The translations under genes and the position numbers were made by a program. The notes under the pieces are model-generated. The model saw nothing but the letters and a program-made list of their open reading frames with translations. It was not told the DNA's origin and searched no databases. This document shows positions 8,621-17,994 of a stretch of DNA of 64,000 bases, one piece after another. Position 1 is the stretch's first letter, and each line of letters begins with the position of its first letter. Origin of the DNA: Candidatus Sulfidibacterium hydrothermale (GTDB lineage: Bacteria; Bacteroidota; Bacteroidia; Bacteroidales; F082); contig NZ_CP083760.1 of assembly GCF_020149915.1 (NCBI RefSeq), forward strand, positions 2,480,001 through 2,544,000, written 5' to 3'.

Positions 8621-11566
8621 TTATGCTTCTTTATTTCTTACTTTAGTTAAATAGCTTGTGGAAGGCAGCGTATGCAACGATTCGAGCAGATGATACATCC
8701 GGCCGGTATCGTTGGACTGACTGACAGCACTTTTCTTGTCCAGCAGATTTCCAAACTGAATGGCATCGGTAGGACAACTTTGCTGACAGGCCGTTAAAAT
8801 TTCACCGTCACGTAATTCACGATCTTCGGCTTTGGCTTCCAGTTTTTTCTCCTGGATACGTTGTACACAGAACGTACATTTTTCCACTACCCCACGCTGA
8901 CGAACGGTTACATCCGGATTTAATACCAGTTTGCCCAGTTCGCTGTTCATGTTATAATCAAAACTGTTGTTGTTCACGTATTCGTACCAGTTGAAACGCC
9001 GCACTTTATACGGACAGTTGTTCATACAATAGCGGGTTCCGATACAGCGGTTATAGGCCATTTGGTTCAATCCTTCATCGCTGTGTGTGGTAGCCGCCAC
9101 CGGACATACATTTTCGCACGGTGCATTGTCACACTGCTGGCACATCACCGGCATGTGGAACACTTCCGGATCATCAGCCATTTCGGAATAATAGCGGTCA
9201 ATCCGGATCCAGTGCATAATCCGTCCCAGTTTTACCTGTTCTTTTCCTACCACCGCCACATTGTTTTCTGCCTGACAGGAGATCAAACAGTTACTACAAC
9301 CGGTACAGCTATTCAGATCGATGGAAAGTCCCCACTGGAAAGCATCAAATTTCGGTTCAGGATAAAGGCTGAAATTTTCACTCTTCAGGAATTTCTCATG
9401 CTCTTCATTACCTGCTGCCGGATTCTTAATAAACTCTCCGAGCACCGTTTCACGTACAATAGGACGGCCTTCCATCACATGATGGGTCTGGGTAAGTGCC
9501 AACGGATAAGTTTTGGAGGTCTTGGTCAACGTAACAGATGTTCCCAACAATTTTTTTGTTCCGCCATCTGTATTCAACAGATGAAAAACATTTTTTCCGA
9601 TGCCATCACCGACTTTTCCCGCATGGGTTCGTCCATATCCTACCGCAATACCAATGGTTCCTTCGGTTTGCCCCGGCTGAATCAACACAGGAAGTTCTAT
9701 CTTTCCGTTGATTTTCACCACATCTTCCTGTTTCAACCCCTGGGCATCGGCATAAGCCGGTGAAACCGTAACATAATTATCCCACGTGGCTGTGGAAACC
9801 GGATCGGGCATCTCCTGCAGCCAGGGATTATTGGCATGTTTACCGGTTCCCATGGCAATTTTTTCATACAATGCCAGTTCCAGGCCTTTTGCCGCCGGGC
9901 GGGAAACTTTTAACCGGGCCGGTTTAAAAGCCGGCTGGGCTGTTTCTGTTTCTGCAAGATAAAAAACGCCGTCCTGTTTACATTTAAACCAAAACTTGTC
10001 GAAACTTGAATATTCTTTTTGTTTGGGATAATAGGTTGTTTTCCAATTATTTTCCAAATAATCGGAGAAGCTCTGTTTGGCACCCATCCAGGTTAACAGG
10101 CTCTCCTGAAATTGCCGCGTATCAAAAATAGGCCGGATAGCGGGCTGGGTAAAGCTGTAAAATCCGGCGGCCGGCTCTGCATCGTTCCACGACTCCAGGT
10201 AATTATTATCCGGACAAACATAATCGCACAATGCAGCTGTTTCGTCCATTGTGGAAGCAAATGAAACTTTTAACGGTAACTTTTTCACCGCTTTGGCCAA
10301 ATCCGGAGCATGAACACAATCATAAGCCGGATTAACATTGTAAAAGAGAATGCCACCGGCTTTACCCGACTGCATTTCCTTCAATGCCGCTTTCATCTCT
10401 TTTTCCTGTCCCTGTTTCAGATAAACCGGCGTATTCAGGTCAATGGTTTTTCCATAATTATCTAAAAGAGCATTGATAGCATTGACAATCAACTGAATTT
10501 GCAAGTCGTTGGTTCCTGAAACCACCAGCGATTTTCCTTTAGACCGAAGCAGGTCCGCAGCCACACGCTTTACATCTGTTTTCACCGACGGGGCCGGATA
10601 CAACGTATTACCTGTTTTCTTAGCTAATGTATTGTACAGTTTAAGCAAGACAGCCGCCTCTTCGGAAGGCTTAATCTGATACCGGTAATCGGCATTGGAA
10701 CCGGTGAGTGACATATTGGTTTCGAATTGGTACAAACGCGACATTTTCGTTTGTCCGTCTTTAATTTTACGTCCTTTGGCAAACTGCTTGGAGAAAGTCA
10801 CCGGCATCAGCCAGGTTCCCAGAAAATCGGCATTAAAGCCCACCATGACGTCAGCATTTTCGAAATGGTAATAAGGAATGACCGCTTTCCCAAAATTGGT
10901 TTGGTTGGCCTGACGCATCGCCGACAGGGGCAAAGTATCGTATTGTACCCATTTTACATGGGGATAAGCCTGAATAAAATCACCGATCAGCTTACGGGTA
11001 GTCGGACTAATAATCGTAGAAGTAAGAAGAATTACCGATTTTCCTTCGGTTTTCAGCGTGTTAAGCTGCGCCTGAATTTCTTTATCTATGGTTTTCCAGT
11101 CGGTTTGTTTTCCGTTTTTTACCGGGCCTTTCAACCGGGCATCATCGTAGAGGTCAAGCACAGAAGCCTGTACGCGGGCTGTGGTTCCCCGTTGCGAAAT
11201 GGGTGAAAGCTCATTTCCTTCAATTTTAATCGGGCGACTCTCGCGGGTTTTCACGAGAATGCTGCAATATTCATCACCATCAAAAAAAGTGGAAGCATAA
11301 TAATTAGGGACACCGGGAGTAAGCTCCTGCGGCCGGTTTAACAAAGGAATTGCTTTCCGGACAGGCATTTGACAGCTGGAGACCAGCGCCACTGCTCCCA
11401 CCGAAAAACCCATCATTTTCAAGAAATCACGACGGCTCGATTTTCCTTTCACTTCAGATTCTTCCAAACCTTCGATGGAAAATTCGGGCATGGCTTCTTT
11501 TTCTGAAACACGGTTTTTTTTCAGTTCCTTGTAATTTTCCAGACTTTGCCAGTATTTCTTCTCCAT
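8621..11566 (-). CDS. actB: Alternative complex III subunit ActB (molybdopterin-like plus iron-sulfur)
   Basis: 981 residues. A twin-arginine motif (SRRDFLK, 44-50) precedes a hydrophobic stretch. The large central part (about 70-700) resembles the molybdopterin oxidoreductase fold, which in known ACIII complexes binds no molybdenum. The C-terminal 230 residues are a four-cluster ferredoxin module: CTGCSNCLISC from about 754, CQQCDNAPCENVC near 809, CIGTRYCMNNC near 841 and CTFC/CQQSC near 897-931. ActB carries electrons from the quinol site of ActC to the hemes of ActA. It is a natural fusion of two Psr-type subunits, as is usual in this complex. Confidence 0.94.
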   Translation of the reverse strand: MEKKYWQSLENYKELKKNRVSEKEAMPEFSIEGLEESEVKGKSSRRDFLKMMGFSVGAVALVSSCQMPVRKAIPLLNRPQELTPGVPNYYASTFFDGDEYCSILVKTRESRPIKIEGNELSPISQRGTTARVQASVLDLYDDARLKGPVKNGKQTDWKTIDKEIQAQLNTLKTEGKSVILLTSTIISPTTRKLIGDFIQAYPHVKWVQYDTLPLSAMRQANQTNFGKAVIPYYHFENADVMVGFNADFLGTWLMPVTFSKQFAKGRKIKDGQTKMSRLYQFETNMSLTGSNADYRYQIKPSEEAAVLLKLYNTLAKKTGNTLYPAPSVKTDVKRVAADLLRSKGKSLVVSGTNDLQIQLIVNAINALLDNYGKTIDLNTPVYLKQGQEKEMKAALKEMQSGKAGGILFYNVNPAYDCVHAPDLAKAVKKLPLKVSFASTMDETAALCDYVCPDNNYLESWNDAEPAAGFYSFTQPAIRPIFDTRQFQESLLTWMGAKQSFSDYLENNWKTTYYPKQKEYSSFDKFWFKCKQDGVFYLAETETAQPAFKPARLKVSRPAAKGLELALYEKIAMGTGKHANNPWLQEMPDPVSTATWDNYVTVSPAYADAQGLKQEDVVKINGKIELPVLIQPGQTEGTIGIAVGYGRTHAGKVGDGIGKNVFHLLNTDGGTKKLLGTSVTLTKTSKTYPLALTQTHHVMEGRPIVRETVLGEFIKNPAAGNEEHEKFLKSENFSLYPEPKFDAFQWGLSIDLNSCTGCSNCLISCQAENNVAVVGKEQVKLGRIMHWIRIDRYYSEMADDPEVFHMPVMCQQCDNAPCENVCPVAATTHSDEGLNQMAYNRCIGTRYCMNNCPYKVRRFNWYEYVNNNSFDYNMNSELGKLVLNPDVTVRQRGVVEKCTFCVQRIQEKKLEAKAEDRELRDGEILTACQQSCPTDAIQFGNLLDKKSAVSQSNDTGRMYHLLESLHTLPSTSYLTKVRNKEA

Positions 11567-11603
11567 AATATATTGAAATGGAATTAGTTAAAAATTCAAA
11601 TGA

Positions 11604-12815
11604 TTAATAGTGACATTTTGCACAATCTTCTCCGCCAATCATCTTCACAGTGACCAAATCTATTTTGCCGGCCCGGAGTTCTTCGTGCAATTTTTTATAA
11701 GCACCATAAAATTTGTTGTTGGTAAATTGCACTTTATGCGTCCGGTGACAATCAAGACACCATCCCATACTTAAATCTTTCACCTGGGCAATCTGATCCA
11801 TTTGATCCACATTGCCGTGGCATTCGGTACAATCCAGTTTTCCCACCTTTACATGCTGTTCGTGGTTGAAATAAACAAAATCAGGCAGGTTATGTACTTT
11901 CACCCACTGGATGGGCTTGTTCTCTTTGATTGCAGCATAAATCTTGGCAATTTCTTTAGTACCGGTATGTTTACCCGATTTTACCTGCGAATGGCAATTC
12001 ATACAAACCGATGCAGGTGGAATACCGGCATGCTGGCTTCTTTCCACTGTAAAGTGACAATATTCACAGTCAATTTTATTTTGTCCGACATGTACTTTAT
12101 GCGAAAACCAGATGGGCTGATCAGGCTGGTAAAATTCTTGTCGTCCCAAACTGGTGGCATAATCCCAAGACCATTGTCCCATAATCCACAACGTAACCAG
12201 CATAAGCACATAATGTACCCATTTGGCTTTCAGGTAATGGGTAAAAATGAGGTCAATCAGCACCAAAAGAAAAACCACCAAAGAAACAAGGGCAAGAATA
12301 GCCAACATCCGGCTTTTTTCGCGCTTTTGCTGAATGTAACGTTCGGCTTCACTCATTGTAGAAACCGGTGCCGTTGTTTTTTTTACTGTCGTTTTTTGAG
12401 CCGTTTTCTGGGAAGATTTTGCCGCTACTTTTCCGCCATTTTTAATATAAAGCAAAATGTCTTTTACCTGGGCATCTGTTAATTGATGCGATGGCATGGG
12501 AATTTTACTGTATTCATTAAAAATCTTCACGGCCCGTTTGTCTCCCGCCTTGACCATAGCCTGGGAATTCTGGATGAATTTGATCAGCCATTCCTGCGGA
12601 TATTTATCCGTAACCCCTTTCAGATCAGGGCCGACAAGTCTACCGCCTCCAATGGTATGACAGGCTTTACACTGTGCAAAATTTTTCTCTGCCTCAGCAG
12701 TTTGTCCCGATACGGACGAATAAGTAGTGAAGAAAAAGACAAAAAATAACAATAGGAAACCGGTGAGACGAACAATTTTCAATCTCCTGACATGCACAAA
12801 TCTGTTCATTATCAT
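11604..12815 (-). CDS. actA: Alternative complex III subunit ActA, fused hexaheme cytochrome
   Basis: 403 residues with six CXXCH motifs. After a signal/anchor segment there is a class I monoheme cytochrome c domain (CKACH, 49-53; Met-containing IPMPSHQ near 106), a Lys/Thr-rich linker (about 125-155), two hydrophobic segments (about 169-192 and 199-214), and a pentaheme domain with CEYCH (250), CMNCH (271), CTECH (329), CLDCH (353) and CAKCH (398). The pentaheme part is the standard ActA; the N-terminal monoheme domain is an addition that may pass electrons to soluble acceptors. It is the first gene of the operon, with a good promoter about 95 bp upstream. The start is the ATG at 12815 or 12809. 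Confidence 0.92.
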   Translation of the reverse strand: MIMNRFVHVRRLKIVRLTGFLLLFFVFFFTTYSSVSGQTAEAEKNFAQCKACHTIGGGRLVGPDLKGVTDKYPQEWLIKFIQNSQAMVKAGDKRAVKIFNEYSKIPMPSHQLTDAQVKDILLYIKNGGKVAAKSSQKTAQKTTVKKTTAPVSTMSEAERYIQQKREKSRMLAILALVSLVVFLLVLIDLIFTHYLKAKWVHYVLMLVTLWIMGQWSWDYATSLGRQEFYQPDQPIWFSHKVHVGQNKIDCEYCHFTVERSQHAGIPPASVCMNCHSQVKSGKHTGTKEIAKIYAAIKENKPIQWVKVHNLPDFVYFNHEQHVKVGKLDCTECHGNVDQMDQIAQVKDLSMGWCLDCHRTHKVQFTNNKFYGAYKKLHEELRAGKIDLVTVKMIGGEDCAKCHY

Positions 12816-12911
12816 GTTGTAAAGATTATCAGATATAACTCTGTTTTTATTACGCTGCTTAAAGTGTTAAGAAATCTTAAATAAAGATATGTCACTCCTT
12901 TAATATACCGA

Positions 12912-12944
12912 CAAAACTATTTAATTTTTTTCAAGAAAACCAAA
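12912..12944 (-). promoter_or_regulatory. Promoter of the act operon
   Basis: On the minus strand TTTG (12944-12941) is followed after 21 nt by TAGTTTTG (12919-12912), an exact match to the Bacteroidota TTTG/TAnnTTTG pattern. Transcription would start near 12905, about 90 nt before actA. The rest of the 243-bp gap (12816-13058) is AT-rich and holds no gene. Confidence 0.6.
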
Positions 12945-13058
12945 CTTTTAAGCAATTAAATACCGCAATCTAGCATAAAAAACGTATAATTTTATGCAAA
13001 TCAATTGTTTGTAAAACAATTTTTTTATTAACAATTATTAACAATTCTTAAAATCCGG

Positions 13059-13706
13059 CTAATCGTCAGCCGTATTTTTTAACAGGGGAACAAACCGGAA
13101 TTTCCCGAAACGTTCTTCTATAATTCGGCCATCTTTTTCTTTATGAAAACGGATCATGGTTTGCACATCTCCTTCTCCCACAGGCGAAACCAACCGTCCG
13201 CCTGTTTTCAGCTGATCGAATAACGTTTGCGGAATTTCCGGAGCGGCTGCCGTAATTAAAACAGCGTCAAAAGGAGCAAACTGTGGAAGGCCCAGATATC
13301 CGTCGCCATAAAAAAGATGCACATGAAATCCCAATTTCGGCAAAAAATCACGGGCTTTTTCATACAGTTTTTTTTGCCGTTCCACCGAATAAACTTCCAC
13401 CCCCAACGCCGCCAGCACACACGCCTGATATCCGGAACCGGTACCAATCTCCAACACCTTATCCCCTTCCTGAACCTGAAGCAATTCCGTTTGAAAAGCC
13501 ACAGTATAAGGCTGCGAAATAGTTTGTCCGGCGCCAATAGGAAAAGGCTTGTCTTCGTAAGCATAATTTAAAAATCCTGAATCCAGGAAAAGATGACGTG
13601 GTACCGCATACACCGCTTCCAGTATTTTTTCATCCAAAATCCCTTTTTTCCGGATCTCATTCACAAGGCGCCGACGCATTCCTTTATGTCGATATGAATC
13701 TTCCAT
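13059..13706 (-). CDS. pcm: Protein-L-isoaspartate O-methyltransferase
   Basis: 215 residues, normal length. It repairs isoaspartyl residues in damaged proteins by SAM-dependent methylation. The family motifs are present: the SAM-binding VLEIGTGSGYQACVLA (about 85-100), the upstream IGAGQTISQPYTVA (about 57-70), and the substrate loop near VPRHLFLD (35-42). It is transcribed away from the Gfo/Idh gene, with only 84 bp between the two starts. Confidence 0.95.
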   Translation of the reverse strand: MEDSYRHKGMRRRLVNEIRKKGILDEKILEAVYAVPRHLFLDSGFLNYAYEDKPFPIGAGQTISQPYTVAFQTELLQVQEGDKVLEIGTGSGYQACVLAALGVEVYSVERQKKLYEKARDFLPKLGFHVHLFYGDGYLGLPQFAPFDAVLITAAAPEIPQTLFDQLKTGGRLVSPVGEGDVQTMIRFHKEKDGRIIEERFGKFRFVPLLKNTADD

Positions 13707-13790
13707 TTATTAACATTCGGAGGTTGGTTATTTCTTTTTCAGGATGCGAATGTAAACATTTCAGGTTTTATTTTTGAAAAAAAACCACGG

Positions 13791-14726
13791 ATGAACAAAA
13801 TTGGAATTGTCGGCATGGACAAAACAGCTCTCCATCATATTCAATGCATGGAAGCTGCCGGATTTGTCATTGCCGGTATTTTTGATCCGTTGCATCCGGA
13901 CACCCTTTTACGCTGTCAGCAAATGAACCTCCGGTATTTCTCTGATTTCGATCAGCTTTTACAGGAATCTGACGCCATAGACCTGGCAACTCCTGCATTG
14001 GAGCACTATCCGCTGGCTGTACAAACCATTAAAAAATCAAGACATCTTTTCATTGAAAGTCCTGTTTTATCCTCGCCGGAAGAAGCGCTGCAACTGATTG
14101 AACTCACCAACGAAGCCCATGTCATTGTACAGGTAAATTATCCCGAGCGATATCATCCGGCTTACAAAGCCACCCTTTCTTATTTGTCTGGTCCATTGTA
14201 TATCGAAGCCCAGCGGCACATTGCCTTTACTGATCAAAACAAAGATCTCCCGGTGGTAATGGACTTAATGATGCATGATATTGACATTGTTTTAAGCATT
14301 GCCAAGGCCAACATCCAAAAAGTACATGCTACGGGGGTAAGGGTATTTAATGGCTCTCCCGACATCGTGAATGCAAACCTGGAATTTGACAACGGGGTCG
14401 TTGCCAATCTGACCGCCAACCGGATTGCGTCGAAAAATATTCGCCGGGTGAAATTTTACCAGCGGCACGCCCGTATTCAAGCCGATTTTTTAAAAAACCG
14501 GGTGAAGGTACTCCGGCAAAAAGAAACCGCTGAAAAAAACCCGTTTGTCGTTGAAATAGAAGAACCGGAAGCCACTTCTGAAGATAAGCTGACCCTGGCC
14601 CTGACCGATTTTTATAACAACATTCGATTACAAAAGACACCGGCTGTCAGCCTGGAAGATGCTTATCAGAATTTAAAAGCCGCCTTCCTGATCAATGACA
14701 AAATAGAGCTGCTTTCACGGCAGTAA
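13791..14726 (+). CDS. Gfo/Idh/MocA family oxidoreductase
   Basis: 311 residues. The N-terminal Rossmann fold begins at residue 4 (IGIVGMDKTALHHI), a degenerate form of the GxGxxG nucleotide motif with Met-Asp in place of the usual small residues. The middle Gfo/Idh region contains VQVNYPERYHPAY (about 105-117) and MDLMMHDIDIVL (about 154-165), where the HD pair fits the family's active-site region. Such proteins are NAD(P)-dependent dehydrogenases of sugars or related compounds; the substrate cannot be told. The next gene downstream is an exopolysaccharide sugar transferase, so a role in nucleotide-sugar modification is possible. A TATTTTTG element at 13769-13776 may be its -7 box. Confidence 0.85.
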   Translation: MNKIGIVGMDKTALHHIQCMEAAGFVIAGIFDPLHPDTLLRCQQMNLRYFSDFDQLLQESDAIDLATPALEHYPLAVQTIKKSRHLFIESPVLSSPEEALQLIELTNEAHVIVQVNYPERYHPAYKATLSYLSGPLYIEAQRHIAFTDQNKDLPVVMDLMMHDIDIVLSIAKANIQKVHATGVRVFNGSPDIVNANLEFDNGVVANLTANRIASKNIRRVKFYQRHARIQADFLKNRVKVLRQKETAEKNPFVVEIEEPEATSEDKLTLALTDFYNNIRLQKTPAVSLEDAYQNLKAAFLINDKIELLSRQ

Positions 14727-14915
14727 TTTCATTTCATCTTTCCCGCTTCTTTTCACCGGTACTTCACAAGAAATTTTAATTTTGCAAACAATATGCGGGG
14801 AACTTTGCACGTTACCCGTTTATAGAAGCCCAAAATCACAGTTTGTTTTCTCCAAACCTTTTTTCACGGTTTTTTCAGGGAATAGCCGATTTTGGCCACG
14901 AACGAAAACGACAGG

Positions 14916-16331
14916 ATGAATAAAAATTTACAGGCTGCAAAATATGTTTTTTTCGACTGGTTTAGTGCCTTGCTGACGTGGACTTTGTTTTATCTGTACC
15001 GAAAAGTCAACGAAGATCCTCATATTTTTCAGCACTGGAACGCAATTTTTGACGACCGGAAATTCTGGCTAGGCATTATTTTTATTCCTCTTTTCTGGCT
15101 TATGCTATATGTAATGGCCGGATCATACCGAAGGATTTACCGGAAAGCACGATTAAAAGAACTGGGCCAAACCTTTATCACAGTTCTCATTGGAGTGATT
15201 TTTTTGTTTTTTGTCTTGATTTTAGATGATCAGGTTCACGACTATCGCGATTATTATGAATCATTTGTCGTCCTTTTCAGTTTACAATTTGGGATCACTT
15301 ATTTTTTCAGGCTGATATTAACCACCCGCACCGTGCGGAAAGTACACCGCGGAGAAATCGGGTTCAACACCATTATTATCGGCAGCAACGGAAATGCCGA
15401 AAACATTTACCATTCCATCATCAATCAGGAAATTTCTTCCGGGAACAAGTTTGTTGGATTTGTCAATGTTCATGACCGGAAAAATTTTAAGATGAGCCGG
15501 CATCTTCCCTATCTGGGCAATTACCGGGAATTAAACCGCATTGTACAAGAAAAAGAAGTAGAAGAAGTAATTATAGCCATAGAACGCTCCGAAAAAGATA
15601 CCATCCAACGGATCATTATTGAGCTGGAAGAAGCCAACGTTATTATCAAAGTGATCCCGATGCTGCAAGACATTATGTTTGGCACGGTGAAAGTGGACAA
15701 TGTTTTTCACACCCCGCTCATCGAGATCTCGCCAGATTTAATGCCGGCATGGCAGCAATATTTAAAAAGAATCATCGATATTTTTGCTTCCTCCATGGTG
15801 CTTATTTTCCTGTCGCCCCTTTATTTGTTTACTGCCATCGGGGTAAAACTTTCTTCACCGGGTCCTGTTTTGTTCCGGCAAGAACGGATCGGTTTTCACG
15901 GGAAGCCTTTTTACATGTACAAATTCCGGTCAATGTATGTGGATGCAGAAAAAGACGGGCCGCAACTTTCGTCAAAAGACGACCCGCGCATCACTCCTTT
16001 CGGAAAAGTTATCCGGAAATACCGTCTTGATGAAATTCCCCAGTTTTTCACTGTATTAAAAGGACAAATGTCGCTGGTGGGCCCACGCCCTGAACGCCAG
16101 TATTATATTGACCAAATCATGGAAAAAGCACCGCATTACCGGTTACTGTTAAAAGTAAAACCCGGAATCACCTCCTGGGGACAGGTAAAATACGGCTACG
16201 CCTCCACCATCGACGAAATGGTAGAACGCCTGAAATACGACCTGCTTTACCTTGAAAACATGTCGCTTTCCATGGACTTTAAAATTATGATATACACCGT
16301 ACTTATTATTCTCCAGGGAAGAGGAAAATAA
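14916..16331 (+). CDS. Exopolysaccharide polyprenyl glycosylphosphotransferase (initiating sugar transferase)
   Basis: 471 residues from the ATG at 14916 (a TTG at 14892 would add eight residues). Four N-terminal membrane helices (about 10-120), a Rossmann-like CoA-binding-type domain (about 140-250, INTIIIGSNG-like motif), a further helix and the C-terminal bacterial sugar transferase domain (about 275-471: KRIIDIFASS, FRQERIGFHGKPFYMYKFRSM in two parts, SLVGPRPER, KPGITSWGQV). It transfers a sugar-1-phosphate to undecaprenyl phosphate to start exopolysaccharide or O-antigen synthesis. No other polysaccharide genes are adjacent, so it is an isolated copy. A TAATTTTG at 14777-14784 is a possible -7 box. 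Confidence 0.9.
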   Translation: MNKNLQAAKYVFFDWFSALLTWTLFYLYRKVNEDPHIFQHWNAIFDDRKFWLGIIFIPLFWLMLYVMAGSYRRIYRKARLKELGQTFITVLIGVIFLFFVLILDDQVHDYRDYYESFVVLFSLQFGITYFFRLILTTRTVRKVHRGEIGFNTIIIGSNGNAENIYHSIINQEISSGNKFVGFVNVHDRKNFKMSRHLPYLGNYRELNRIVQEKEVEEVIIAIERSEKDTIQRIIIELEEANVIIKVIPMLQDIMFGTVKVDNVFHTPLIEISPDLMPAWQQYLKRIIDIFASSMVLIFLSPLYLFTAIGVKLSSPGPVLFRQERIGFHGKPFYMYKFRSMYVDAEKDGPQLSSKDDPRITPFGKVIRKYRLDEIPQFFTVLKGQMSLVGPRPERQYYIDQIMEKAPHYRLLLKVKPGITSWGQVKYGYASTIDEMVERLKYDLLYLENMSLSMDFKIMIYTVLIILQGRGK

Positions 16332-16353
16332 CTTTTAATGCACTGAACATCAA

Positions 16354-16812
16354 CTAATCCTGCGGAAGTGTTTTCAGCCAGCCGTTATCGGCTTCCGGAT
16401 AGCTGTCAATATCGGTAGAATACGGTTTAATATCCAACAGCGGCGTACCGTCAATCATATCGGCACCGGAAAAATAAATTTTATTTCCTTCAATTTTTTT
16501 CAGCCTGACAATGGTCATTCCGATGCCATTGGGCCGACGCGGGCTCCGGATGGCAAATACGCCTTTTACCTGATGATGCCGCGGTGTAACCTGGGTAAGC
16601 AAATACCCGTTTGACCGGTGAAAATGAAACAGAAAATAAACGTGACTGAAACTTTCCAGCCCGTTCAATCCTTCCACAAACTCCGGAAAAATTTCCGCGA
16701 CACCGTCGTTATTTTCTCCAAACCGGCCCTGCCGCGGAATTTTTTCTTTTCCGTCAAACGGGGTATGGATAATGCCTATTGGCTCAAATTCAATTTTATT
16801 CTGATGCATCAT
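16354..16812 (-). CDS. trmO: tRNA (N6-threonylcarbamoyladenosine-N6)-methyltransferase TrmO
   Basis: 152 residues of the TsaA/TrmO (UPF0066) family, which uses SAM to methylate t6A37 of tRNAs. Diagnostic motifs are PIGIIHTPF near residue 11, RSPRRPNGIGMT near 90-101 and DGTPLLDIKPY near 121-131. The length corresponds to the core domain without the extra C-terminal domain of the longer enterobacterial protein. The second of two consecutive ATGs may be the true start. Confidence 0.9.
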   Translation of the reverse strand: MMHQNKIEFEPIGIIHTPFDGKEKIPRQGRFGENNDGVAEIFPEFVEGLNGLESFSHVYFLFHFHRSNGYLLTQVTPRHHQVKGVFAIRSPRRPNGIGMTIVRLKKIEGNKIYFSGADMIDGTPLLDIKPYSTDIDSYPEADNGWLKTLPQD

Positions 16813-16835
16813 GACTAATCATTCATGCGGCAAAA

Positions 16836-17132
16836 TTACAGAAACTGTTGCACAATCCCTATGATTTGTTGTGCCGGAATCACCCCTGCCTGACGAAATT
16901 TTACTTCGCCCTTTTTAAATACCATCAGGGTAGGAACATTTTGAATCATGTATTTTCTGGCGATAGCCGGATTTTTATCTACATCGACTTTCAAAATGCG
17001 AATCCGGTCGCCCAGTTGTTGTTTTACCTGCTTTAAAATGGGCGGCATCATCCGGCAAGGCTGGCACCACTCTGCCGAAAAATCAATCAATACCGGTTTT
17101 TCTCCTTGTATAATATCTTGAAATTTACTCAT
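16836..17132 (-). CDS. Thioredoxin
   Basis: 98 residues, a minimal cytoplasmic thioredoxin without signal peptide. The active site reads WCQPC (about residues 22-26) instead of the usual WCGPC; the cis-Pro motif VPTLMVF follows near 66-72. The Gly to Gln change would alter redox potential or partner choice. This gene has a clear Shine-Dalgarno AAAGGAG about 10 nt before the ATG, unusual for this genome, and stands alone between trmO and pdxJ. Confidence 0.93.
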   Translation of the reverse strand: MSKFQDIIQGEKPVLIDFSAEWCQPCRMMPPILKQVKQQLGDRIRILKVDVDKNPAIARKYMIQNVPTLMVFKKGEVKFRQAGVIPAQQIIGIVQQFL

Positions 17133-17218
17133 AATCTTTGTTCTCCTTTCTTAAAAATCTGTGCCCGTTTTTACAAAGATTATGCCTTCAGAAAATAACC
17201 GGAATTTTTGTCAGCTTT

Positions 17219-17941
17219 TCAACCTTCAACACGTAAAGCTCTTAAATAGAGCTGAATGGTATTTTGAAGCCCGTAATACAAAGCATCAGCAATTAAAGCA
17301 TGACCGATACTTACTTCTTTTACCCACGGGATATTTTTGGCAAAAAAGGAAAGATTTTCCAGGTTCAGATCGTGGCCAGCATTCAACTCAAGTCCTACTT
17401 CCCGGGCTTTACGGGCAGCTTCCACAAAAGGACGAATGGTGGCTTCCGGATCAGTTTTAAACCCTGAAGCATATCCTTCGGTGTACAATTCCACCCGGTC
17501 TGTTCCGGTATAAACCGCATGTTCTATCATTTCCGTATCCGGGTCAACAAATATGGACGTACGGATACCGGCTTCTTTAAAACGACCAATCACATCCGTG
17601 AGAAACGTTTTGTGTTTTTTGGTATCCCAACCGTGATCGGAAGTAAGCTGGTCAGGATCATCCGGCACCAATGTCACCTGATCGGGTTTATGCTGCAATA
17701 CCAAATCGATGAACTTCGGGATAGGATTTCCTTCGATATTAAATTCAGTGGTCACCAACGGACGAAGGAGTTCCACATCTTTATACCGGATATGGCGTTC
17801 ATCCGGACGCGGATGAACGGTAATTCCCTGTGCACCAAACCGCTGACAGTCTACAGCCACCTGCTGCACATCGGGCAGGTTTCCGCCCCGGGCATTGCGT
17901 AAGGTAGCAATTTTATTGATATTTACACTTAATCGTATCAT
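17219..17941 (-). CDS. pdxJ: Pyridoxine 5'-phosphate synthase PdxJ
   Basis: 240 residues, full length. PdxJ condenses 1-deoxyxylulose 5-phosphate with 3-amino-2-oxopropyl phosphate in the last step of DXP-dependent vitamin B6 synthesis. Motifs seen: [17 protein letters not shown] (4-20), [13 protein letters not shown] (39-51), the EFNIEGNP strand near 66, and [10 protein letters not shown] near 193-202. The TACTTTTG box at 17965-17958 on the minus strand is a good -7 element about 17 bp upstream, giving a very short leader. Confidence 0.95.
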   Translation of the reverse strand: MIRLSVNINKIATLRNARGGNLPDVQQVAVDCQRFGAQGITVHPRPDERHIRYKDVELLRPLVTTEFNIEGNPIPKFIDLVLQHKPDQVTLVPDDPDQLTSDHGWDTKKHKTFLTDVIGRFKEAGIRTSIFVDPDTEMIEHAVYTGTDRVELYTEGYASGFKTDPEATIRPFVEAARKAREVGLELNAGHDLNLENLSFFAKNIPWVKEVSIGHALIADALYYGLQNTIQLYLRALRVEG

Positions 17942-17994
17942 CTCAAAATATTTTTCGCAAAAGTAGTAATTTCGACGGCGAAAAAGAACAGACT

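Noticed and set aside
9062-9763. 233-residue open frame opposite actB
   Set aside because: A shadow of the conserved ActB coding sequence with no recognisable features.
8621-11566. Catalytic molybdenum oxidoreductase
   Set aside because: Operon context is ACIII, where the ActB molybdopterin-like domain is known to carry no molybdenum cofactor.
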